A stretch of DNA of 64,000 nt from Karstenula rhodostoma CBS 690.94 (Eukaryota; Ascomycota; Dothideomycetes; Pleosporales; Didymosphaeriaceae): NCBI GenBank assembly GCA_010093485.1, contig MU001500.1, positions 878,198-942,197 of the forward strand. The letters are read 5' to 3'. Positions within the stretch are counted from its first letter, which is position 1; the number at the start of each line of letters is the position of its first letter. Made by a program: the position numbers and the translations under genes. Under the pieces are notes generated by a model, which was given only the letters and a program-made list of their open reading frames with translations, did no database searches and had not been told where the DNA came from. Below, in pieces: positions 26,169-35,409 of this stretch.

Positions 26169-27214
26169 CTAATATTCTATAGCAGAAAGTCTGCCGTCAG
26201 CATCCAATCTTCCAAGAACCGCCCATCCAAAGTTTATTAGGGGCCCTTGAGACGCGTCTAAGTCGTTACTATCTTGCCAAGTCATGATTCCAGACGTATT
26301 ATCATAATCCAAAGCCCGCATGGAGCGAACACGGGGTAACAACGCATCGTAACCACGATAAAAAGACACCCTGTTGTTCCTTGCATCTTCCAACAAGGTG
26401 AGGTAGAGCGAAGGAAGGTGTCGGTCGCTACGAGTATCTTGAACCAACGCCAGATGAGTCGTGAAGCCTCACAAGCCGACTCTCGGCGGCTGTATTCCCC
26501 AGGAACAAGGTGATACAGTGCGGATCCACTGTGAAGCCAGACACCCTGCAGAAAGTCGCTGACCGTTGCCATCTGTTCGATCTGCCAAATATGCAATGTA
26601 TCCATGAACAACTGTTTGTTGCCGCGGAGTCGGTTGTAACGTACGTATATCCTCGATAGCAGGAACGCACTTGCGATACGTTCGTACTCAGTCGCTGAGA
26701 GTCCAATGTTGGAATGGCATGCGCCCGGTTCAGAAACGACATCCAATAGTGCCAGTACTCCTCGCGCATAGAATCTTACTAGCTCATCTATCTGTTCCAT
26801 TGCATCTGCCAGCTCGAATAGTACCTCTAGGGAATCGGGTCGTACGAACATCCAACGGTTGAGCATCAACGAATTTCCCACGTGGTTGATGTTTCCGAGC
26901 CATTCCACAAAGTAAGCTGGTTCGAGGTACTCTTGCGGAACCGTGTCGATGATCCATAATATGCAAAGGAGGTTCCCAACCAGACACGGGAGTTTTCGCA
27001 CGATGTCTCGAAGATATGTTTGCGGGTACTTCAAGAAGAGGCCCTTGATATTAGGGCTTAATTTGGCGAGGTGGCGAATGGATGTGAGGTCGCACTTACA
27101 CAGTATAAGCCTATTACATCGTCAGCCATCTGGTTGCGCACAAGCGTCGAGGGGGTCATTTTTGGGCATTTGGAGCTCTGGTGCGAGCTTTTCAAGAGGA
27201 AACGAGAACGGCAT
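26169..27214 (-). CDS. F-box-like protein gene, damaged or unusually spliced
   Basis: From the ATG at 27214 the frame reads MPFSFPLEKLAPELQ, meets an in-frame TGA at 27122-27124, then continues as LILCKCDLTSIRHLAKLSPNIKG and runs to about 26470. From there the coherent protein moves to another frame and ends ...LINFGWAVLGRLDADGRLSAIEY. Removing a 66-nt GC..AG segment (GCTCCA...GTAATAG, with a CTGAC branch-like site) joins LEKLAPE to LILCKCDLTSIRHLA, a good F-box. The second switch could be a 35-nt intron (GTGAGG...TTCAAG) or a one-base frameshift. So it is either a gene with two odd introns or a decaying pseudogene. The body after the F-box resembles fungal proteins of unknown function. F-box proteins recruit substrates to SCF ubiquitin ligases. 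Confidence 0.5.
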
Positions 27215-27748
27215 ACCCAAATTTTATTACGTAAGTATGGTGGACGGGGTGGTTGATATCTCGAGATTCTGGGAACGTGACTGCTGCCTGGGTCACATGA
27301 TCCGCTCCGGTCGTTTTATCGCGCTGTGCCAATATTGCCCCGACCTACCCAGCGTACGATGATTACTTAAAAAGCTGGGAGGCGGGCATATGTATTGATC
27401 AAATAACGTTTCCAAAGTGATGGGTAAGGGGATGTCAGGTAAGAGGAAAAGCACGCCATGCAATTTGCTATTACAAACACAATTCATAGCCCGTCGCATA
27501 CCACAAAACCTTCCATCTGAACCAACTCATCCAAGGCTCTACCGTGCGGATTCGTACACACGATCGAGTATATTCCCTACATATTTTTCCACCGCCTGTC
27601 GTGAAGAGAAAAATGAGCTTCCCGGGAAGAGACACGCTATGCAGACGGAAACCCAGAAACGCCGATGTATGCCTGCAAGAAAGAGAAACCCACATAGTGC
27701 GTCAATACAAAACAATAGCAATGCAATGACGAAAAGCGGATTAGCAAA
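27215..27748. other. intergenic, no gene seen
   Basis: This is the presumed promoter of the F-box-like gene and the 3' flank of RCC1. No recognisable feature. Confidence 0.4.
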
Positions 27749-29629
27749 CTAATCCCTCTTGCTGGCGAGAGCAGAGTACTGGCCACCAGCTCCAGCCCAG
27801 ATGAGCTTGACATCCCTCACAGCGGTGTTATCGATGAGAGTCGGAGTTTCGATATCATCATCAGTACCTTGACCAGTTTGGTAATTTGCAGAGAAGCCCC
27901 AGGAGTACGCCTTGCCGTCTTTGTTGATGACGATGGTGTGCTCAGGTCCACACGCACCTGTCACAATGTTGCTCAGGCCAGGGATGACGGTAGGCTCGAT
28001 GAGGATCTTTGGCTTGCCGTTCTCCGACTTCAGAACCCGGTCCTCATCATCTATTGCCTCCAGCTGGGCCGGAGGAATACCAGTCTGTGACCCATCGCAG
28101 CGGCCCCAGATAAGCACTTCTCCGTCTTGTGTGATTGCGATATTGTGGTGAGACCCGCCCTCAAGAGTTGTGACACCCTTGCCTTCCAAACTGGGGATAA
28201 TGCGAGGTGTGAGGACACTGGCGTTGTCTTCTCCGGCGTTCTCTCCGTGACCAGTCTCGCAGTAGTTGTTCGCACCCCACGACCAAATGTGGCCGTCCTC
28301 AGCAATCGCGAGGCCATGGTAGTCACCGCAAGCGATCTGCGCAATTCGCTGGCTGGGTCTCTTGAAACCGGTGTCATGGAAACCGAGGCGACTTGGCACT
28401 AAGGCTTCGTTGAGGTTGCGCTCAGTCACACGACGCCCAAGCTGATTCTGTTGCCCGTTGCCCCATGCAAAAACGTGGCGATCCTTGGTAAGAGCTAGGA
28501 CATGGTTTGTACCGCAGGCTAGCTGAGTGACCTTGGTGATGCTGTCGATATATACTGGTGTATTGGCGGTTTCGTTGTTCCTTGCGAACCCAAGAATACC
28601 TTCATTTTTGCGGAAGGTACCCCAGCCGTATACGGCACCCTCAGTGGTGAGGGCGAACGAGCAACTGTCTCCGGCGGTGATGTCGACAAACACAGTATCC
28701 TCGGGGAAATGATCTGCGCTGACGGCTGTTGGGGTGGCTTCGAGCGGATTCAGACCGCCTGTCTCGTCGTCGGAATCAGAATCGGAATCTTCGTCGTCGC
28801 CTTCTTTCATGTCCTTTAACTGCTCTCCGCTCGAAGTCTCACGCCCCAAAGCACCGTTGTCGTTTACACCCCAGGTCAGGATCTTGTTGTCCTTGGTCAA
28901 GGCAACTACGTGCATGCCGCCTGTGGCGATTCTGACAATATCCTGATTGCTCAGCGCCTCGTTCCATCGCGGGCGTTTGACATCGATGGCCTTTTTGGTT
29001 GCGCCCAGGCCCAGCTCGCCTTGGCCTCCTTCGCCAAAGACGAAGACTTTCAGCGGCTCGGTGTAGCGGAGCGGGTTGACCTCGATCTTCTTGCCTTTGG
29101 GGCGTCGCGGACCCTTGGGCGGGTCGCGTTTCGGCGTCGGGGCGGTTGTGGTTTTCGCCTTCTTCGGTTGCGGCTCCATATCGACATCACCGTCCGCGTC
29201 TACTGCAGCTTCCTCGTCCTCGTCCTTCTTGCGCTTGGGCGCAGGCTCGTCAGTCTCTGCTTCGGATGCATTTTCGGCTTCTTTCTTGCGCTTTGGCAGG
29301 GCTTTGGGCGCGACTGCAGGCGTGGCGTCTTTCTTTGCGCGGCTTTTGGCAGCTTGGGGGCGTTTAGCGGACAAAGGTAACGGTGACAGCGCGTCAGACT
29401 TACGTGGTGCGCTCTTTCGTTCTTCAGCTACGCCGTTGACTGCTCGCGCTGCGCCTCGTTGTGGACGCGTGTTATCTAGATTGCCGTGGATTAGCAGCTG
29501 TTGCGAAAAAGTGAACGGTGTCGGATGCGCGCATGACGTACTGGTGCTGGTGCTGGTGCTGGTGCCATTGACGGTCGGCGTGGCTTCCTTTGCAGCGGCA
29601 GTGGCCGCGCGGTTGGCGCGAGGAGGCAT
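27749..29629 (-). CDS. RCC1: RCC1-type Ran guanine nucleotide exchange factor (Pim1/Prp20)
   Basis: The frame 27749-29629 is open throughout (626 codons), but a 66-nt intron is likely at 29476-29541: donor GTACGT, branch GCTAATC and acceptor ATCTAG, phase 1. Splicing gives 604 aa. The N-terminal 180 residues are a Lys/Ala/Pro-rich nuclear tail (KRKKEAENASEAETDEPAPK; PKGPRRPKGKK). Seven RCC1 blades follow: VFVFGEGGQGELGLG, ILTWGVNDNGALGR, VYGWGTFRKNEGI, VFAWGNGQQNQLGR, IWSWGANNYCETG, VLIWGRCDGSQTG and AYSWGFSANYQTGQG. It loads Ran with GTP on chromatin, setting the gradient for nuclear transport and spindle assembly. A (TS)n stretch before the intron comes from a GGTGCT repeat. Confidence 0.92.
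   Translation of the reverse strand: MPPRANRAATAAAKEATPTVNGTSTSTSTSTSCAHPTPFTFSQQLLIHGNLDNTRPQRGAARAVNGVAEERKSAPRKSDALSPLPLSAKRPQAAKSRAKKDATPAVAPKALPKRKKEAENASEAETDEPAPKRKKDEDEEAAVDADGDVDMEPQPKKAKTTTAPTPKRDPPKGPRRPKGKKIEVNPLRYTEPLKVFVFGEGGQGELGLGATKKAIDVKRPRWNEALSNQDIVRIATGGMHVVALTKDNKILTWGVNDNGALGRETSSGEQLKDMKEGDDEDSDSDSDDETGGLNPLEATPTAVSADHFPEDTVFVDITAGDSCSFALTTEGAVYGWGTFRKNEGILGFARNNETANTPVYIDSITKVTQLACGTNHVLALTKDRHVFAWGNGQQNQLGRRVTERNLNEALVPSRLGFHDTGFKRPSQRIAQIACGDYHGLAIAEDGHIWSWGANNYCETGHGENAGEDNASVLTPRIIPSLEGKGVTTLEGGSHHNIAITQDGEVLIWGRCDGSQTGIPPAQLEAIDDEDRVLKSENGKPKILIEPTVIPGLSNIVTGACGPEHTIVINKDGKAYSWGFSANYQTGQGTDDDIETPTLIDNTAVRDVKLIWAGAGGQYSALASKRD
29542..29565. repeat. GGTGCT hexanucleotide microsatellite in RCC1
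   Basis: The hexamer GGTGCT (AGCACC on the coding strand) is repeated about four times and encodes alternating Thr-Ser near the RCC1 N-terminus, directly before the proposed intron donor. Length changes would stay in frame. Confidence 0.7.
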
Positions 29630-30159
29630 TATGTGTGCGTCGTGAAAGTGAATTCCGACGGCGGTTGAGGGGAGAGAAGAAGAGTTGATGGAGGAGGCTG
29701 GGTTGCGCGTGTTGTGGTCTGTTCAAAAAAAGCTCAGGAACGCGATTCATTTGTACGCTTACGCTGGCTGCCATCAAGCGACAGGCAGCAGGGACAGGGG
29801 CCTGAGCTCAGCCTTTCAGGTCCCCAGCCACCGCACCAGCCGCCTGATGCTGCTTAGTCATCTGGGCATCACGACACCGACGATCGAAGGGGTGCCCGCC
29901 CGTCTCGAGTCACCAGCCTCCTTCACCGCCTCAAACCCGTCAGTAGGTCGGCTGGCATCTTTCACCGGCTTCATCTGTTATCTTTCTGCTTGCTCTGCGT
30001 CTTGTTCTGCTACACGGCGGTGAAACGCTTCATCCTTCACCACCAACAGCCCTGCTGGAGCCTTGCAACCTCCATCACGTGTTCGTCTAACCACCTGCAC
30101 CTGCACCTGCACCTGCACTTGCACTTGCACTTGCACTCGGTCACCCGAGTGCCGGCAAC
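29630..30159. promoter_or_regulatory. divergent promoter region of RCC1 and the phosphoesterase gene
   Basis: The region spans 530 bp between two divergent ATGs. It contains the hexanucleotide repeat at 30092-30137 just before the phosphoesterase ATG. I see no other gene. Confidence 0.45.
30092..30137 (+). repeat. (CACCTG)4(CACTTG)3 repeat in a 5' leader
   Basis: Four CACCTG units are followed by three CACTTG units and a final CACTCG, ending about 22 bp before the phosphoesterase ATG at 30160. The clean change from C to T variants suggests the array grew by duplication of two unit types. It is probably transcribed as 5' leader. Confidence 0.75.
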
Positions 30160-32010
30160 ATGAGCCGAAACTTACTTGTCTCTTTGATTCTTGTCCACGG
30201 CACTTTTGGAGCCCAGCCTTCAGCGCCTGCGCCAAAAGCCGCACCGTTGCGCGAGCTGCCATGGGCCCAACTGAACTTCCTACATACCACCGATATACAC
30301 GGATGGTGGGGTGGGCACGTTCAGGAAGCATCTTTCTCCGCCGACTGGGGTGACTATATATCGTTTGCCAAACACCTGCGCGATCGTGCCGACGCCGAAG
30401 GCTCCGATTTGCTGCTGATTGACACTGGTGATCGAATAGAAGGAAACGCCATCTATGACTCTTCAAAGCCCCGTGGTAAATTTACCTATGAGATCGCAAA
30501 AAAGCAAAACATCGACCTGATCTGCTCGGGCAATCACGAGCTGTATAAAGCAGAGTCTGCGGACGGTGAGTTCCTCCATACAGTTCCGGACTTCAAAGGC
30601 AACTACCTAGCTTCCAATCTGGACATCATCAACCCAGAAAATGGGCAGCGTCAGCCGCTTGCACCACGGTATAAGAAATTCAAAACCAAGAATCAAGGCA
30701 TTAGAATTCTGGCATTTGGTTTCATCTTCGATTTTACCGGGAACGATAATAACACCTTCGTGATCCCCGTCGAACAGACCGTAAAGGAAGCTTGGTTCAG
30801 GGACGCGTTAAAAGACAAAGACATCGACCTGGTCCTCGTGTATGGCCATGTGGATGTCCGCTCCGCAGAATATGCTCTCCTCTATAAGACAATTCGATCC
30901 GCCCAGTGGGATACTCCAATTCAGTTCTTCGGCGGTCACTCTCATATTCGAGACTACAAGATCTTCGATTCAGCTTCGGTTGCCTTAGAGAGCGGTCGAT
31001 ATATGGAGACTATAGGATTTATGTCCATCAGCGGACTTCGTACTGCGAGTTTCGACAAAAGTCCGGCACAGCAGCAGAAAACAAAGGTGTCATTCTCGCG
31101 AAGATACATTGATAACAACCTGTTCTCCATGCATCATCACACTGATAGGAATAAGACCACATTCCCGACTGAACATGGACTGAACGTTACGTCTGCGATC
31201 GGAGACGCGAGAGAGTCACTAGGCTTAGGCGAACGTTACGGTTGTGCACCTCACGACTTGTGGGTTTCGCGCCGCCCATACCCCCATGAAGAAAGCATCT
31301 TCACATGGCTAGACACCCAAGTCCTTCCGCAGTCTATCAAGCCGTCAGAAGAGGACAAGAAAGCTATCGTCATTACCAATACGGGTGGTATCCGTTTCGA
31401 TGTCTTCAAGGGACCTTTTACAAAGGACACCAAATTCCTCGTCTCTCCATTCACCAGCGGACTACGATATATCAAAGACGTGCCATATAAATCCGCAAGC
31501 CAGTTGATCAAGCTTTTGAACAACGAAGGCCCGATCCTAGACGCTATGAGAGGGGGTAATACTTATTTGCAACCGCCGGAGCATGTTGCCGCGCAGTACA
31601 GACCCGAGCTGTATGCTGCGGGTCAATCACAAGAGTTGAGTTATGCTGCTCATGAACAAACCCCGCTACTGGTAGGCCTTAAAGACGAGCTGTTCCCAGG
31701 GTACACCACGCACGATGATGCTGGCAAAGATGGCGATGACACAATCCATTCAGCTATCCCATTCTACCAGGTGCCAAACTGCGTCCAAGCCAGCATTGGA
31801 TTCGACACCAACGACGAAGAGATGCCTGGAGTCGTGGACGTTATGTACAATGAATTCATTGAAAAGTGGATGTTGCTCGGGTTGGGCTACCTCGGAGAGA
31901 ACTTTACTTCGGATGATACGCATTCGTACGCTGATGGCAAGAGCTTTACAAACATCATGACGGACTGGGTGAAGGAACACTGGAACGTAGCCAGTGAGGA
32001 ATGTCCGTGA
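30160..32010 (+). CDS. secreted 5'-nucleotidase-family calcineurin-like phosphoesterase
   Basis: A single exon encodes 616 aa. A signal peptide (MSRNLLVSLILVHGTFGAQP) leads into the metallophosphoesterase domain: LNFLHTTDIHGWWGG (first metal Asp and His), LLIDTGDRIEG, ICSGNHELY, VYGHVDV and FFGGHSHIRD supply the dinuclear metal ligands. The C-terminal half matches the 5'-nucleotidase C domain (AIVITNTGGIRFD; FVSPFTSG-like LVSPFTSGLRYI). By family it hydrolyses nucleotides or related phosphate esters outside the cell or in the vacuole, probably to scavenge phosphate or nucleosides. The uncharacterised yeast protein YHR202W is the kind of relative I would expect. No GPI signal is seen at the C-terminus (ends WKEHWNVASEECP-like). 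Confidence 0.87.
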   Translation: MSRNLLVSLILVHGTFGAQPSAPAPKAAPLRELPWAQLNFLHTTDIHGWWGGHVQEASFSADWGDYISFAKHLRDRADAEGSDLLLIDTGDRIEGNAIYDSSKPRGKFTYEIAKKQNIDLICSGNHELYKAESADGEFLHTVPDFKGNYLASNLDIINPENGQRQPLAPRYKKFKTKNQGIRILAFGFIFDFTGNDNNTFVIPVEQTVKEAWFRDALKDKDIDLVLVYGHVDVRSAEYALLYKTIRSAQWDTPIQFFGGHSHIRDYKIFDSASVALESGRYMETIGFMSISGLRTASFDKSPAQQQKTKVSFSRRYIDNNLFSMHHHTDRNKTTFPTEHGLNVTSAIGDARESLGLGERYGCAPHDLWVSRRPYPHEESIFTWLDTQVLPQSIKPSEEDKKAIVITNTGGIRFDVFKGPFTKDTKFLVSPFTSGLRYIKDVPYKSASQLIKLLNNEGPILDAMRGGNTYLQPPEHVAAQYRPELYAAGQSQELSYAAHEQTPLLVGLKDELFPGYTTHDDAGKDGDDTIHSAIPFYQVPNCVQASIGFDTNDEEMPGVVDVMYNEFIEKWMLLGLGYLGENFTSDDTHSYADGKSFTNIMTDWVKEHWNVASEECP

Positions 32011-32258
32011 TTGTGAAAACTAGGCATGTATTGGTGCACTCTGTCGTACCCAAGGCGAACGCAAGTAATATATGGCTAGAGGAAAACTCATCGTAAATAT
32101 TCGCACAAAGAATTTAGGGAAAAACTTCTCATGCTCAGGGACGCATTAGCCTTGCCTAGACTTCTGATAAAGTCGTGATGGTATCACAAGGTATCTCGAA
32201 CTACATAGTTTGAAACTGAATGGGTATATGAAAACTCGGGTGCCAACATCCAGGCCTG

Positions 32259-33545
32259 CTAACTCTCCCGTAGGAGCGGCCCACGTTTGATCGGCTCTTC
32301 CACCTTCCACTCCTGTCTCTGCGGCAATTTATCGGGACACCAGTGTATAGTACCATACCTCAACCAATGCGCATATGTCCCAGGAACATCATCCGAGCCA
32401 TCGTTCGCTCTCCAAAGCGACCCAAGCGTATCTCCAAGAACCCTAATGATAAGACCATGAGCCAACTTGAAACCGAAGCTCATGCTCAGACATCCTTCCA
32501 CTATCTTTCTAGCGTCGCTCTGTTCCTGCGTCTCCTCAAGTCCACTCTGGGGTAGCTGAAGAGACATCAGCTTGAAGGCTTTCGGGCCGTCCCAGGCAGT
32601 GAACTCGTTGATGAGCTGCGAGCCTTCCATATAATCGATCGCATAGATGTGGTTAGCGCAGTATGTCGGCCCATCCCATCCGTCCTCATCGTCGACAAGG
32701 CTCATCGCCATAGTCATAGCTTGTTGCTGAATGACATAGTCCGTGAGCATCCGACCAACTCCTGCGGCCTCGATCGTGGACCCGTCTTCATTAACAATCG
32801 CAGGTAGCGAGAAATTCTGCCCCATGTGCGGCGCGCCTTTGAGCAGAGGACTGTCGCACATCCCGTCCGTGCTCGTCTTTCCACCATCAGCGGCCCAAAG
32901 CGCAAGAAGCAGCCTGTGACAGCGTTCAAACAGTCGGTTGTTCTTCCCAGAACAGAGAAAGTAATTCGTCAGGCTACGGCTGGAGGGCCCGCCGGCGTTG
33001 TAGGAGAAAACTTCCCAAGGTGATTCAGGATCGCCTATGGTCTTGTTCCAGATCGTATCCAAGTCGCCGATCTGCATTAGTCCAACATCGGCGTAGACAC
33101 CACCGTACTTCAGCAACAGAGGCCATCGCACAAGGTCCGACGTGTGCTGAGGAGCGTAATCGCCGCCGATGGTGCCGTCGGTGAACGCCATGGGGAAAGT
33201 GTTCGTATCCGTGATGTCCAGGAAATTGGCAATGTTTAGAGGAGAGTCCGGCTGGCGATCAAGGACTCGGATCGTCCAGCCAGATTTTAAGAAGCGCCGG
33301 TGCCAGGCGCGGATGTTGCGCTGGGTGTACGGATACATCTTTAAGAAACCACTATGCCAGAAGAACCATATGTTTTTCTCATCTGTAACAGATGCCGGGT
33401 TAAGGATATCGTAATCGACCAAAGTATCGGGGCGCAAGTCAAGACCGGAGGCGGCCAACGCATGCACGCCTTTCGGCAAGGCGTATGGGGGGGAGTCCAT
33501 GGCGGTTGCTGTGTTTGTCGGCGAGACTGTGGTTGTTTCTCGCAT
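32259..33545 (-). CDS. capsular-polysaccharide-synthesis-type glycosyltransferase
   Basis: A single exon encodes 428 aa, beginning MRETTTVSPTNTATAMDSPP; a second ATG 15 codons on (MDSPPYALPKG) is also possible. The motif set fits the Caps_synth / DXD-sugar family of GT-A-like enzymes: KNIWFFWHSGF, AWHRRFLKSGWTIRVLD, SDLVRWPLLLKYGGVYADVG (the GG-x-Y-x-D nucleotide-sugar site) and a Trp-rich C-terminus. It has no signal peptide or transmembrane helix, so a cytosolic site is likely. Members are common in bacterial capsule loci and scattered in filamentous fungi. Acceptor and donor sugars cannot be told from sequence. Confidence 0.8.
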   Translation of the reverse strand: MRETTTVSPTNTATAMDSPPYALPKGVHALAASGLDLRPDTLVDYDILNPASVTDEKNIWFFWHSGFLKMYPYTQRNIRAWHRRFLKSGWTIRVLDRQPDSPLNIANFLDITDTNTFPMAFTDGTIGGDYAPQHTSDLVRWPLLLKYGGVYADVGLMQIGDLDTIWNKTIGDPESPWEVFSYNAGGPSSRSLTNYFLCSGKNNRLFERCHRLLLALWAADGGKTSTDGMCDSPLLKGAPHMGQNFSLPAIVNEDGSTIEAAGVGRMLTDYVIQQQAMTMAMSLVDDEDGWDGPTYCANHIYAIDYMEGSQLINEFTAWDGPKAFKLMSLQLPQSGLEETQEQSDARKIVEGCLSMSFGFKLAHGLIIRVLGDTLGSLWRANDGSDDVPGTYAHWLRYGTIHWCPDKLPQRQEWKVEEPIKRGPLLRES

Positions 33546-34383
33546 CAATAGAGATTTGTGGGAAGAAGAAGACCAGAAGGCGTTGACTTTATATCACCTG
33601 GGTAGCCACCGCTGTCCTTGGGGATATCGTACAATAGCCAAGCTATCACTGTACAGTAGAGCGCGCGTTATAGCGGGCAAGTTTACACGGTACCACTTAC
33701 GGCCTAGCTTCGCGGGGCTCAGGAATGACAGGATTCGACTCATCGTGTCTCCCCAGCGTTCGCCCTCGCAACTCACTCAAAGCTTAGGAATGCGCCTTGA
33801 TGAGTCGAACTAACAACGATATACGAGTGGGGATGCAGATATCCAAATTGCCAGATTTCCGAGGCCTAGCTATTCATCATGGAACTCCGGAAAGCCATCC
33901 AAAGGCAGCTGCAAGCGAGTGGCTGCAAGTTAGGATCACTACGGATCCGGATGCGCTTTGCACTCCAAGTTGCCGAGACCACTTGTTGCATGTTCAATGT
34001 TGTGCCTGTGCCAGACTCAGGCGGGATGACGTAGGAAGATGCCCGGTAGAGATGAAAGGCACGCGCCGATACCTAGATTATTCGAGAACAGCTGAACAAC
34101 AGACTGTGCTAAGCTACGTTCTATGAGTTGGACAAGGACGGCAGCAAACAAATGTCGATCTCAGGGTAAAAAGGATTATGGTGGAGATTTTGATGTTCTT
34201 GTTCTCGATGTTTGGGTAGCGCGGCTTCTGATTCGCGACTTCCAGAGCAAGCGGGTCATTGAGTACCTCTGGTGTACCGTCTATATGCAGGTAGTTAGAC
34301 CGCATGGTATCAGTATAACACACTGCATAGCTAGAGCATTGCTGCAGACACAATTCCTCGCAACCTCTCCCGACCTTTCAAAC
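33546..34383. promoter_or_regulatory. divergent intergenic region
   Basis: These 838 bp separate the glycosyltransferase and the alpha/beta hydrolase, transcribed away from each other. Only short, unconvincing frames occur. I recognise no specific operator. Confidence 0.4.
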
Positions 34384-35370
34384 ATGACACAAGATCTGAA
34401 ACTATCCCAATCATTTTTCTCCGATGGCTGGACCATCAGATACGGCGTCTTCAATGCAGAGAAGAAGCACGAACAGACAGTTGTGTTTGTTCACGGAACA
34501 CCGTGGTCTTCCGCCGTGTTCAAGCCGCTTGCGAAAGCGCTCCTGAGCAGAGCTGGCTACCGTGTAGTGTTATATGATTTAGCAGGATACGGCCAGTCGC
34601 AGGACTTCTCCGAGGAGAGTCCCGCAAAAGATGGCGAACTATTCGAAGGTGGTAAGTTTGTTTGCACTAAAAAACCTGCCGAGGCAATGCGTTAATGTTG
34701 ATTAGATACGTCGGTACGAACGCAGGCTTCTATCCTGGCTGCATTACTCAAACACATTCAACTCGATCAAGACGATCCCCGACAAAGACCAGCCTTAGTG
34801 GCGCACGACATCGCCGGGGCCATCGCTTTACGGGCGAGCTTGCTCCATGGCTGCAAATACCGCAGCCTGTTGCTTCTCGATACGAACACTGTTCTCCCAT
34901 GGGGCGATGGCTTTTACAAGCTGGTTCGCTCCGAAGCCAAAACATTTCTCCAGCTCCCCTCCAGTATCTTCGAAGCGGTTGTGCGGGCGGTGATTCGTAG
35001 CGCTTCGCATTCGCCAAAAGAGTTTAGCCATGTGTGGGAGGACATTCTTGCCGAACCTTGGATCGATGATGACAGCTCTGTTGCTGGCGCAAAGCAGAAC
35101 AGTTTCGTAAGACAAATTGCGCAGGCGAACGACGCGGATGTTGCGGAGATGCTCGATCATAATCTTTACGAAAATATGCAATGCCCTGTAAAAACCATGT
35201 GGGGCGAACAAGACCAGTGGATACCGAGGGAAAAGTTGGAGAGCTTGGCTGATATGCTGAAGGATTCATTCAAGGAGTTTGTGGTTGTGCCGGATGCTGG
35301 ACATTTGGTGATGATTGACCAGCCAGAGAGGGTAGCGATCGAGACTTTTGACTGGCTGACGAAGAATTGA
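34384..35370 (+). CDS. alpha/beta hydrolase, Asp-nucleophile (dehalogenase/epoxide hydrolase) type
   Basis: Exons 34384-34651 and 34706-35370, joined over a 54-nt intron (GTAAGT...TTAG, phase 1), encode 310 aa. The oxyanion segment is FVHGTPWSS, followed by YDLAGYGQSQ. The nucleophile elbow reads VAHDIAGA, with Asp rather than Ser as in haloalkane dehalogenases and epoxide hydrolases. The acid is in MWGEQDQW and the His in DAGHLVMIDQPE. A helical cap lies between (about 145-240). The Asp nucleophile means an ester intermediate with an epoxide or halogenated substrate is more likely than plain ester hydrolysis. Its 3' end lies 39 bp from that of the AflR-like gene on the other strand. Confidence 0.85.
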
Positions 35371-35409
35371 TTGTGAGCGATCTTGTCGTTTGGCTGGCTA
35401 ACATGTTAT

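Noticed and set aside
30063..30353. Frames reading through the hexanucleotide array (Thr-Cys or Val-Gln repeats)
   Set aside because: These repeats are by-products of the CACCTG array, not protein-like sequence; the phosphoesterase frame explains the region.
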